NCBI GenBank assembly: GCA_012845835.1
Contig: JABAKD010000002.1
Span: 22,813,699-22,877,698 of the forward strand
DNA from: Undaria pinnatifida
Taxonomy: Eukaryota > Sar > Phaeophyceae > Laminariales > Alariaceae
Direction of reading: 5' to 3'
Length of the DNA stretch: 64,000 bases
Shown: positions 10,769 to 20,857 of the stretch, piece after piece
How positions within the stretch are numbered: position 1 is the first letter of the stretch
How the letters are laid out: every line of letters begins with the position of its first letter
Notes under the pieces: model-generated
Database searches by the model: none
What the model was told of the DNA's origin: nothing
The model's input: only the letters and a program-made list of their open reading frames with translations
Translations under genes and position numbers: made by a program

Positions 10769-11195
10769 GCAGGCAAATAGTTTATTGAGAACCTGCACAA
10801 ATATTTGCCTGCAGACAAATACTTTCTTGAGAAGCTGCGCAAATATTTGTCTGGAAGCAAATACTTTCTTGAGAAGCTGCGCAAATATTTGTCTGCAGGC
10901 AAATACTTTTTTTGAGAACCTGTGCAAGTATTTGTCTGGCAGGCAAATACTCTCAGGAAAACCTGCGCAAATATTTGTCTGGAAGCAAATACTTTTTTGA
11001 GAAGCTGCGCAAATATTTGTCTGCAGGCAAATACTCTCTTGAGAACCTGTGCAAATATTTGTCTGGCAGGCAAATACTCGCTTGAGAAGCTGCGCAAATA
11101 TTCGTCTGGAGGCAAATACTGCCCTGGGACAAATACACGCAACTATTATTTGTATTTGTTATGGATATTTGTACAGGGTGTGAAATGTTTCAGCA
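10769..11195. repeat. 42-bp tandem array 2 (about 9 units)
   Basis: Nine units of the same family and same orientation as array 1. Both arrays end with GGCAAATACTGCCCTGG. The right flank TATTTGTACAGGGTGTGAAA (about 11168-11187) is the inverted partner of the left flank of array 1, so the whole 9.15-11.19 kb block is bounded by inverted ends. As in array 1, long open frames on both strands are repeat artefacts. Confidence 0.9.
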
Positions 11196-11299
11196 AGTAC
11201 GTTGTATTTTCGACCGGAAAAAAGGGAATGCTGGAACGTGACGGCGGGCGGTACGCAGATGTTTATCAAATGCTGCGCTCTGAAGGTATGATAATTTAA

Positions 11300-11412
11300 C
11301 CCTTTGGTTTGTTTGTGTTTTTTCTCTGGGGTATTCCTCAGCTCCAGAGTGACTGAAGCCTGTCCTGTGACCACGGACTTGATTACGCGAGTTAATGTGA
11401 GAGCAACAACAA
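11300..11412 (+). mobile_element. LINE 3' end, copy B (very short)
   Basis: Carries only the last 110 bp of the LINE 3' end: CCTTTGGTTTGTTTGTGTTT, TATTCCTCAGCTCCAGAGTG, GTGACCACGGACTTGATTAC, then GCGAGTTAATGTGAGAGCAA and CAACAA. Strong 5' truncation is usual for target-primed reverse transcription. A stretch of about 115 bp separates it from copy C, which points the other way. Confidence 0.75.
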
Positions 11413-11527
11413 TTAACTAACGTTATTTTTAGTATGTTTATGTCTCCGAAGAAAATTGTGCCGGGTTAGGTTACGTATCAGGTACCGGTACGTATGACAT
11501 GATGCATGTGGTTGTGTTTCCTTGTAT

Positions 11528-12060
11528 AACCTGTATGTTGTTGTTGTTGTTGTTCTCACATAAACTCTCATAATCAAGTCCGTGGTCACAGGACAGGCTC
11601 CAGTCACTATGGAGCTGAGGAATACCCCAGGGAAAAACACACACCACCCAAGGTGGTACACGCATATATCACAGCTGACGCAATTCATGCCTCCACCAGA
11701 AACATATAAAAGTGAAATCGGGAATCAGTCTACGATGTGCCAGGTCCATGCCGGTGCATACGTCTCATTACTCACGCCTGGAGAAACCAACTATTCCGAT
11801 TGCCACCCAAGGAAGACTACCACGTATATAATTACACGTAGTGTCTATCACTACGCATACGCACGACAGGCATAAGTCAATTGAAGAAAATAAACAAAGA
11901 AAAGAAAAGAAGATGAAGGAAAGGAAAGAAAAGAGAAGAAAACGAAACAAAACGAAAATGGCAAGAAAAGAGAAGAAAAAGACAAGAAAAGCAAGAGAAG
12001 ACAAGACAAGAAGAGGAAACAAGGCAAGGAAAAAAGTAGAGAAAGAAGAAAATATAGATG
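11528..12060 (-). mobile_element. LINE 3' end, copy C
   Basis: Begins on the plus strand with (GTT)n, the complement of the CAA tail, then TCTCACATAAACTCTCATAA. It continues through the same 3' UTR as copies A, D and E up to a purine-rich tract (about 11880-12055, GAAAAGAAAAG type), which corresponds to the pyrimidine tract of copy A. With copy B it makes a head-to-head inverted pair. Confidence 0.78.
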
Positions 12061-12166
12061 GGCGAATATATGGATAGGCAAGGCAACCCCTGTTGGCATT
12101 ATTGGTGTGAAGAAAGAAAGACTGCACACCGACTTAGTACGTTTCTATCTTCGGCCCAGTCCCAAC

Positions 12167-12223
12167 CCGACCCCAACCCCAACCATAACCCTAGCCTAAC
12201 CCCTAACCCTAACCCTAACCCCA
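12167..12223. repeat. Short interstitial telomere-like repeat (CCCTAA)n
   Basis: CCCCAACCCCAACCATAACC leads into CTAACCCCTAACCCTAACCC, with about three perfect CCCTAA units and several degenerate ones. The perfect part is about 12198-12220. Too short for a telomere. It may be a relic of end repair or telomerase-mediated break healing, and suggests that this genome uses TTAGGG-type telomeres. Confidence 0.75.
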
Positions 12224-13707
12224 ACTCTTTCTGGGGCTTGAGGTCGGCAGGGGCGGTCCCGCGGCTCCGCCCCGTGTTTCGTAGGCGTTTTCCCGAAAAC
12301 CATCAGAGAGCCGAAAGGCAGGCCTCACCCAATCGTACATGGTGTACAGTCATTTTGTTTCGCACCGACAATCGAAATAGGTGCAGCCCTGTATATGGAT
12401 AAGGTCTCCTTTTTTTTCTACACCAGCAGCGCGCGAAGCTCAGCTTGGATAGCATGCGTACTGCTGTAGTTACTTGTTACAGCAGTAGTATATACAGGGT
12501 GTAAAAAACTACATTGGTAAAAGAGGACCCGGAGGCCGGATTGCGGCGCCCCGGAGAGTCCCCGGGAGGGCCGCCAAGGGTCGGTTTTTTGTTTTCGTGT
12601 ACGTGGTACCTGGTATTCTTCACCATACTCAAAATGTGCGTCTAAAGGTCAATTCTTGCACAGCAGTCGGACTTGTCAGTGGAAAACCAGCCCTTTTCGG
12701 CTTGAGGCCGAATCGGGCATTCTTACACAGTCCAGAAGGAGCTTTTTTTTTCCCCATCCGCCGGAGGATAAAAAAAAAAAAAAAAAATCGACTCAACTTT
12801 CCTGTCGAAACACTCAGTCGAAAACGTGTTTTTGAACCCATCGCATAGCTCATCACACCACAAAACACACACCCACACGCCCACACACCCATACCAGGTA
12901 CCACGCGGCAGTATCTTACAAAAGCGCCGACGCTGGCTTGGCTGCTATCACCGCTGTTGCTTCTCGCCGCAAATCAGCGTGTCGCATTCGTAGCTCCGCT
13001 CGCCAGCAGTGTGTATCGTACGATGGCGGCAGCGCGCGGTATCGATGCCAACAACGGTTGCGCCTGCTGTAGCTTTGGTGACTCGGCTGAGTGCAATGCC
13101 ACCAACCCGCTTGGACGAGGATTCGTCGCGCCCGAAGCTCGCGTTGCTCGTGGAGAACGCGCGAAGCACAGCTTCCAATCGTTTTCGGACTGCCATACAG
13201 CAGTACTCCCTCAAACAAACTGTCTCCAGAAAGAGCCCAAAAATTATAAAATCGACTCGACTGACGATAAGAAGGAAGCCGGTAATAATCCAAATGAAAA
13301 AAGCCTAGTCGAAAAGGGCCGACGTCTAAAGGCCCGTTTTCGACTGACGGAGTCCAGCTGTATAATAATTGGTCTATCCCGCTCGTTTTATCCTCTTGTA
13401 GACGTGGTGCCGGTTGCCTTAGAACGTTATGGATTTCGCTAAGAAACAAGGACAACAAGACGATGAGTAAGCATCAGACATATTGTGAGGTGCTTGCACA
13501 GTACCATATAGGGGCTGCACCAGTCCCAACAATACTGGGAAATTCCTCTCCCTTTTCGAGCTGTTTGAGGCCTGCTTCGTCCTCAGGCAGAGTGAAACGG
13601 CTATAGTTCCACTCAAATTCTCAGAGGTAGTAAAGTACTCTGCTAAAATAGGAACTCAGCCCCGAATAGGGCATCTACTGCTGTAATACAAGACCAACAA
13701 AAAAAAC
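12224..13707. other. Unassigned intronic sequence
   Basis: Contains a T/A-rich hairpin-like block at about 12739-12790 (CCCCATCCGCCGGAGGATAA followed by A17), which reappears inverted at about 58130-58165. Open frames at 12957-13442 show no domain. A TE remnant is likely because CGACTCAACTTT/CGACTCGACTGA-like motifs recur, but ends could not be fixed. Confidence 0.35.
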
Positions 13708-15035
13708 TAGGGCTGTGAGTCGGTTTCATTTCACGACTGATACGAGACTAGTCGCTAATCAGCGAAGCCGACTAGCTGACTCTAGTAGGTAAGTCGCCAG
13801 CCGACTTGCAGACTAAAGCCAGGCGAGCGGAGCGAGCGAAAAAAGCCCCCTCCGGCCGAGGAGGCGCCCCCGGAGGCCCCGCCGGAGGCAAAAAATACGC
13901 TATTTGACTTCGTTTTTACCCAAGAAAAGCGCAAAAAGTATTGCCTAGATGCACGTAAGTGTCAAACGAAAAAAACCAAAAAGCTTCAGCGCACAAGAAG
14001 CGTACAAAAAACGAAAAGTACAACGCATGCACCACAGGTAAATCTACCCCGTACTAGAGGAACGTGACAGCAATTGTTTGAGTTGCAATACTACCTCTGG
14101 CCGGGATTCGAACAAGAAATCGAACTCATCGCCAAGATAGCAAGATAGCGGTGCAAAAGTTATCCCAGAAGAAACGTTAACATTCTTAGATCCCTCCGTG
14201 ATGTTATTCGTTCATTAGTGTCTCTCCCAACCTTGCGCGAAACGCGCGCGTCGATGACGACCGCAAGTCCTAAACCATCCATTATCAGAGCTGTGGACAA
14301 TGAACCGAACCGTCTTGCTCGTAAATGGTTTGACGCCGCCCATGTAGGCAATGATGCTCCCCGCACCCTTCCCGCTCGAGGCCCCGCCCCTGTCTCCGCT
14401 TTTTCCTACCCGCCCCACGCGCCTCATGTTCTTTCAGGGCCTCGCGATGCCCTTTCCGCCTCTTGTCTAGATGCTGTCTCAAATGGGTAAGGGACCCGAA
14501 CCTAACCTCGGCATCGGCGAAATCGCCGTTCGCCTGGCAAAGCTTGCACACGGCTATGCCAGGGAGCGAGTCCTTGAGGTAGACCGCGAAAAACTTCCAC
14601 AGCGGGATGTTGGATCTGAGCGGCTTGCTGGGCCTCTGCTCATGCTTCACGCGATTGAGCATTGTTTCGGTGTCGCGTGCACTCGCCAAGGTGGTCCGCG
14701 ACCCGATATTGGCCACAACGTCGCCGACGGGATCTCCGCCCTCAGCGTTGGCATTGGGTGCGCCAGGGCTGACGCCGTAGGTACCGTCGAGAAAGATGGG
14801 CTGTTCCGCCCTGTGTGCGTGTGTGGATCTCCCGCTGTGTGCTGCAGTGTCACAGGGCATGTGAGGGGTATCCGCAGCCCGCAGCAATTAACGTTAAAAG
14901 CTGTACCCCGTATTAAAAATGCCTTCCTACAGTTAAGGAAACCCAAGAAGTCGGAAAGTCGGCACCTCCGTTTCACGACTATTAATCCGATTAATAACTA
15001 GTCGGCGACTTGAGTCGTGCCGACTCACAGCCCTA
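13708..15035. mobile_element. hAT-like non-autonomous element with BED-finger ORF
   Basis: Ends are inverted: TAGGGCTGTGAGTCGG at the left and CCGACTCACAGCCCTA at the right, a 16-bp perfect TIR. Additional subterminal AGTCGGC/GCCGACT motifs lie at both ends. The TAGGGCTGTGAG start is common in hAT elements, and the BED-type ORF inside supports hAT. No clean 8-bp target duplication is visible; the flanks read AAAAAAAC and CTAAAAAT. No DDE domain is present, so the element is internally deleted. Confidence 0.75.
14285..14887 (-). CDS. BED-type zinc-finger ORF of hAT-like element
   Basis: A 200-codon frame. Around residues 95-150 it reads SNIPLWKFFAVYLKD, then VCKLCQ, then LTHLRQHLDKRRKGHRE: an aromatic-rich start, a C-x2-C pair and an H...H pair, the arrangement of BED zinc fingers. 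BED fingers form the N-terminal DNA-binding part of many hAT transposases. The frame ends in a basic tail (KKRRQGRG) with no catalytic domain. It is contained in, and oriented within, the TIR-bounded element at 13708-15035. Possibly a first exon whose downstream exons have been deleted. Confidence 0.65.
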   Translation of the reverse strand: MLRAADTPHMPCDTAAHSGRSTHAHRAEQPIFLDGTYGVSPGAPNANAEGGDPVGDVVANIGSRTTLASARDTETMLNRVKHEQRPSKPLRSNIPLWKFFAVYLKDSLPGIAVCKLCQANGDFADAEVRFGSLTHLRQHLDKRRKGHREALKEHEARGAGRKKRRQGRGLEREGCGEHHCLHGRRQTIYEQDGSVHCPQL

Positions 15036-16273
15036 CTAAAAATGCCTGAAAAAAACGCCTGCAGCAAAAACACGCGAAAAATAGAAGAACAAGCCGAAAA
15101 AAAATGCCTACGGCGAATTAGGACCCGCACATTTTTTTTGCTGCACAGGAAAAGCGTGGTGCGGTAAGCCGCACCCTGGTTTCGGCACGTGAAGAAAACA
15201 GGATTTACGACAAAAAGTTGCGCCAGCGCAAACATTTCACCTATTTTGCGCCGTATGTACCACTGTTGATACTCTCGCAAGGTTCTGCAGCTGTCGCCGC
15301 CAACTCAATGAATCGAATCCAAGACCTGACAGCCGCAATAGTGGCGGATAGGACAACACGGGAAATAGCAATGTTTTGCATTAAGACGGTATTTCACCGG
15401 CAGTGGCGATGGTGACTGATATCCGCAAAGGAACGACCTTGAATCAGCGCGAGGGTGGCCGGTAGGACCTCACGGAAAAAACAATGTTGTGCATGAAGAC
15501 GGTAGTTCACCTGCAGCAGTAGCAGCGATAGTGGCCGATAGGACCATATAATATGTGCCAGGTAAGAAACACCAGCATTTTGTCAAGACGGCAGCTCCTT
15601 CCGACATGGTTGTTAACCGCGAAGCAACGACCTTGAAGACAATGCGCCAAGAAGAAACGCAACACTCCACTCAATCTTAACAGCTCACGTGTCGATGCCA
15701 CGAAAGGACGAGTATACCCGCATTATATTCTACAGACCGGGAGGTGCGTATACCTCAACTATTACGTGGAAAGAATAATGGCATGCCCCCAAGAGCGCAC
15801 GCAAACCAACACTGCCCAAAGCATATTCAACGAAGCCAATGCCGCCCGAACGCAACTCAATACTACATCCCCGGCATCCCCGGCTCCGGGTTTAACAAAC
15901 GGGACTGTGCGATGAGTGAAGCTTATCGGGATATGGGAACACATCGTTCTACTGTATATGATGAAACGTGTCTTGCGCCTACGTGCGCTAAAAATGTGCG
16001 AGCGATGCAGCAGGGACGGATAAGACTTGAATACGTCCGCTGCACCGAAATCACGTTGTTTGTTGTGTGTCTCTTTAGCACGGTGAGAGCAAGGGAGCGC
16101 ATCGTGCCATGTTTTTTTTATGGTGGATTGGGCAAAGCTGCAAAGACAGCAAAGACGGCAAATACAGCAAAAGCAGCAAAGGGCTCGAAAGCAACGTGTA
16201 CATCGTAACCTACTCGACTGTTTAAATTTTAGAAACTGACAAAACACATCACGTCTACGAAGGCGATATTTGA
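15036..16273. other. Unassigned intronic sequence with diverged tandem repeats
   Basis: Two or three diverged units (about 15335-15400, 15440-15510, 15520-15560) share GTGGCCGATAGGAC-, CAATGTTTTGCAT- and AAGACGGTAxTTCACC-like blocks. An AGCAAAGACGGCAAA microsatellite-like stretch is at about 16133-16190. No gene recognised. Confidence 0.4.
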
Positions 16274-16800
16274 ATCACTACTGAGGGGACATTTCAAAGC
16301 CAACCCCGGGTGCCAGACCTTGCGTTTCGGTTGTGGATTATGGTCACGACTATGTGGGCGAGGTCTGAATCACGACTGCGGGGGCATTTAGGACTCATAC
16401 CCCGGGTTTCAGGCCTTGTGTTTCGCGTATTCACGCAGCGCCCGTCCTCTCCAGCACACCAGCCAGTTCCCACGCTCCCACAGACTAGCGTGCAACGACG
16501 GCAGCAAAACACTGCAGCAGTCTCTCATGATGTTGAACGCTAACCCTACAGGTAGGTTAGTAGCTGTATCTTACACCATAGACCCGTCAAATCCCGTTGC
16601 TGCGGCTCTCACAGCCCTCGAGACTGGCACCTAGCCGTAACCCTATCACCCCCTATCACCCTAGCCCCGACCCGAAATGCAAGGCGTGAAACCCGGGGAT
16701 GGCTCCTAGTTTTCCCCGTAGTCGTGATTGAAATTTCGCCTGCTCGTGTAATCGTGATTGCCAACACGAATTTGGATAACCCGTCTTTTGGAGTAGCGTG
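16274..16800. mobile_element. Inverted-repeat-rich element (MITE-like)
   Basis: A block of the form AATCACGACTRYGGGG... ACCCCGGGTT(T/G)C... CAAGGC(G)TG occurs twice in direct orientation (about 16275-16340 and 16369-16430) and once inverted (about 16675-16740, ending TAGTCGTGATTGAAAT). Ends resemble TIRs, but no target duplication could be fixed. No coding potential. Confidence 0.5.
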
Positions 16801-17926
16801 GAATAGGATAGGCCTCATACGCCTGAGTACGCAAGTACAGTACAGGACATTTACTAAGAAGCATGAGACATCTGATAGGATGAGTAAACACTCATTCGTT
16901 TCCTTCGTCCACCCGAGCAAGGTTGGCTTCGGTTTCGGTCCGGTTCAATTGGGTTGGGCTGGATTCGATTGTGGTTATGTTTTGTTCTGCTCGGCTCGGT
17001 TCGGTTCGGTTCGGTTCGGTTTGGTTCGGTCCGGTCCTCCGGGTTCGGGTCGGGTCGGGTCGGGTCGGTTCAGTTGGGCTCGATTCGTGTCAGAAACTGT
17101 CGTAGTTAGAGCCTTGAGAGCCCAAGAGCTCTTTGTACGTAGATGTAGAGTTCACATCTTAGGCCTCGGCCGCAAAAAACCACACGACACGAACGACGAG
17201 TAAAGGGCAGGCGGGAGAGGCGCGCCTTGGTCTAGCACGAGTTCAGTCACTTTCGATCTGTCGCTGACTACGCCTACGGAAAAATCGCCGTTTCCGACAG
17301 CCCTCGTTACTCTGAGGATCTTTGTCTCTATAATGAGTACCGATGTGCGACGCTGGAGTGAAAGCTGCTGAGTTTTTCCAACCTGTTCGGCTACTGCTGC
17401 TGCTGCTGTCGTCGTGACACACGTGTGGTGTTGCCGGGATCGATCCGTGCCGGAGCTGAATGCGAGTAGAGGCGGCTGCGGGGGTTGCCGAGATCTAGAT
17501 GCCAAGGGCAGGATACTGGCCGGGCGATATGCCCTGTTTTTCAAATGATGCGCGGGACGGGTTCACACCGCGGCCGCAGAGGGCAAAAATGACAATCTAC
17601 TGAGCGAGAGGGGGTTTAATCGAAAATTCAGTTGAACCGATATGGCCCGCGGTTGCAGCGGCGCGAGGAGAAACTCTCCCACGAGCCAAGTGTTGATGCG
17701 ACGGTAACCGGAGCCGCGTAGAGCATGACAGGTTTTTGTCGCCGTCGCTACAGGAGAAGGCAAGCAATTTTCGTCGCGACCAAGAGTGCACAACACAGTC
17801 ATTCTTATGCCTATTCTCTTCCCAAAACTCTGCGGCTGCACAACCGCGCCATGTATCGACAGTTTTCGACTGCCCTCCCCCCCCCCTCCCCCCACCCCTT
17901 CATCCTTCTCGCAAACCCTCTCCCAG
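16801..17926. other. 3' part of the proposed long intron
   Basis: Contains a (TCGGT)n/(CGGGT)n pentamer microsatellite at about 16990-17075. Ends in a long polypyrimidine tract (17873-17926) followed by CAG, a strong 3' splice site for exon B. Open frames here have no domain. Confidence 0.45.
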
Positions 17927-18326
17927 GCGAAAAGCCGTACTGCTGTAAGCACCCGGACTGCGGCAAGAGGTTCGCGCGCGTCTCCGATCTGCGCAGCCAC
18001 GAGCGAACTCATAGGAGCGACGCCAAGGCCTTCCCGTGCCCCCACCCCGGTTGCGGGAAAAAGTTCACCCGCCCCTACGATCTGAAAAAGCACCAACTGA
18101 GCCAGCACTGGACGCGCTCGGCGATTCAGCTGGGCGACGACGTCGTTCGCGCTAAAAGCACCCGCGGTGGCGATCGAGGAAAGCGTAAAATACCAGAAAC
18201 TAGTGCGCCAAGCGACACGGCCGCGGGCGTCTCGAAATCGCTACTGCCCGCTTCGAGACCCTTACCGCCTGTAGGGGGAAGCATCGTCGACGACCTGCTG
18301 CGCTCTAACGAGGACGTGTTGCGGCG

Positions 18327-18358
<32 letters not shown>

Positions 18359-20857
18359 AACAACAGCTTGAGCGGCGTGGGGAGGAACCTGATGCTGTGG
18401 TGCGATGGGTCACGGCGTCGCCTTCGACCGCGCGGGCACCGCCTCCGCACCCCGCGCACGCGAAGCACTCTGCGTCGTCTCCTCACATGCGCCATCGCAA
18501 GCACGTCCGTTGCGATGCTCACAAGCACTGCGATCCGCTTTTTTCGGGTGCCAGCTTCGGCGTCGTCAGCGCGCAGGGCGCGGATAAGCGGAGCAAGATC
18601 GGGGCGACGTCGGTGGCGGTAGGAACCGGGAGTGCCGACGAGGCAAAGGCTCACGTCCACGGAGCGAGCTGCGGTCACGTCGCCGTGCTCCACGAGAACC
18701 ACGTTGATTTTCTTATGGGAGATGGGCAGCTGGAGTGCTACGACGGAAAGGAGGTAATAAAGCGACTTGAATGAATGGACATTGTGCGAAGCGCCCTCCC
18801 CTCCCCGCCCCTCCCCTCCCCTCCCCTCCCCCCCCCCCCCCCCCCCTGCCTGCTTGGGCTGTTGCGGTACGGTGCTGTTGAGGTATCTGCTTGCAACGGT
18901 CTCTCAATGCTGCGTGTTTAACGTCTCCGGTGAAACGGGAAGGCGCTTCGCCGCTGCAATGGTTCGTGAGCAGGTATATTTTGGCCGGGTTGTGATGCAA
19001 CATTTGAGAGTCAATTCAGGGCTAGCCATCTCCTCGGGGAGCGCAGTCCCGAGAAGATGAAATGCGATTAATATAATATTTTGGGACGGTAATGCGACTC
19101 GCCGACGGTGGTAAGAGTTGGTCGCGCTGTCACTGTTGGTCCTGCACGGTGCTCCTCCGACTGGTCACTACATGTGGGCATGCCGTCACAGAGCGCTCAA
19201 GAACGGTTCGCGGCTTATATCGCCGGTTCAGATAGGTTACATTGGGATTTGAACCTGGTTCTGATATTGACATTTGAACCTGCAGCAATAGCAGTGGAAA
19301 AATGCTGTGAGAGTGGACAAAGCAGTTGCATTGTGCTGTAGATTGGCAGTTGCATGATTGGCCAACCTTCCCTGAATAACGTATACTTCGTACAACTGCA
19401 AAGGTAGTTGTACAAGTACTTTCGTCATTTTTTGACCGCTCGGGTATCACTTCCCGCCCGTACTTGTTGAAAGATGCCTGCTATATCGATAGTCCGATAG
19501 AGTCCTGCTCCTACTATGCCGCTGAGACACGTTATGAACGCCTTGGGATTACTGTTTGTATGTTATCTTCGTATTTATCAGAGTACAGAACGCCGCCGTG
19601 CGATGGTGCATACCTAGTTTAGGCGCGCGCGCGGTTTCTCCGCGCGCGTGCGAACGCGGTGAAAGTGCGTATGCCCAATGCGTTAGCGTTCCGCGGGAGC
19701 CAGTCCCCGTCACCACATGTATCTAAAACCGCGTTTGTTTCTCTAATACCATGTTTCTTCGAATATATACACGTTAATACATATCGCCCTCAGAAATCTC
19801 GAGAGGGTTGGGTAAGCGCTACCACCGAGGGCGAAGGCGACTCCAGCTGCGGCTGCGACGACACGGCAACGGCGGCCCCAGGGGCTGCGGCAGCGACGAG
19901 CGACGGCAAACGCCACTGGGACGGTGTGGAGCCAGATCATCCAACAGGGCGCTGCCCGGGGGACAGCCACGGACCACAGTGTGGTCATGAAGTGCGTGCA
20001 TATCATACTCGTGTCCTTACTGACATCTGTGATGAACTTTATAGAATAGATCGTCTTCTCACCGACGCTGTCGCCAGCCGCGCGAGTACAACCTACTGTA
20101 ACTGTAGATACCAGGGGGCGTTGGGGGGGATATCCGTCCGTTCCACGCGTCCGCTGTGTTGGCTTAGTAATATCGCTAGCTACTGCTCTCCGCCCATTAT
20201 ATACTGCTGCCGCTTTTGTGCGTTATGTTGCGTTATTTGCTTAGGGTATACTAATTTGATTAACAGCTTGGCAATGTTTATTTCAGTATGTAATCAGACG
20301 GACACGTTTTCATCGGACGGAAACATTTGGAGTTTCTGCCACAGAGACCCTAGGTTAACCCTTTCACTGTGCAGCGAAAAATATCGTGCAGTACTTCCAA
20401 GTGCTTTGTCCTCAAAACGCATGTGCGATTCTAAAAGGGTCCATGTGTACAGATAGAAAGGATAGCTGCCGCCGCGGTTGTTTGAGGGTCCGTTGTTCTT
20501 TTCGACTATCGATAACACCTTCCTCGTATCTGGTAGGGAATGGCTACTGCTGCGCTTGTTTTAAGGATCGTATGCTGCTCTACTATTTTTTTCCGGCAGG
20601 TGGTACACCACGATGGGCACTTGGACTACGTGGTAAACGGACGGCTCATCCACCCCATCGATTCTTCCTGCAGCTTAACTGGCGACGATTTAGGCGGTGG
20701 AGAGGGGGGCATGAGCACCGAGTTCGAAGACCACGGCTCCATCAGAACGCTCGACGAGAGTTTAGTAACGTTTTTGGATTTTGTGGCCATGTTGGAGGCC
20801 CCGAGCGTGAACGACGACATGGGACCGTTCTGCGATCTATGCACCACCCTCGAGTAA
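17927..20857 (+). CDS. C2H2 zinc-finger protein, exons B and C (fingers 3-4, poly-Gln, His/Cys-rich tail)
   Basis: Exon B 17927-18753 follows a pyrimidine tract and CAG. It starts in the Gly codon of GEKPY and encodes finger 3 (CKHPDCGKRF...HERTH) and finger 4 (CPHPGCGKKF...HQLSQH), both with C-x4-C knuckles. It then has a basic region, ten consecutive Gln (CAG run, about 18331-18354), a His/Cys-rich patch (CDAHKHCDPLF) and CGHVAVLHENHVDFLMGDG. The donor GAG|GTAATA at 18753/18754 and the acceptor TTTTTTTCCGGCAG at 20599 are both phase 0. Exon C (20600-20857, stop TAA) begins VVHHDGHLDYVVNGRL, repeating the H-x-D-(F/Y) motif. Probably a nuclear transcription regulator; the tail could bind metal (inference). 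A reader without splicing would end at 18774. Confidence 0.78.
18754..20599. other. Intron between exons B and C
   Basis: A GT-AG intron of 1846 nt, inferred from phase-0 sites. It contains a C-homopolymer/CCCCT tract (18793-18846) and an alternating CG stretch with inverted halves at about 19624-19650. No other gene is supported; the frame at 19659-20456 has no recognisable domain. Confidence 0.55.

Noticed and set aside
11178-11195. CAGGGTGTGAAA as the start of a separate hAT element running right
   Set aside because: No partner end or 8-bp duplication found; its inverted match at 9154-9173 fits better as a boundary of the array block.
14085-14150. Possible tRNA gene (GTTCGAATCCCGG on the minus strand)
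   Set aside because: The T-stem does not pair, and no matching acceptor or D-arm is present; it lies inside the hAT-like element.
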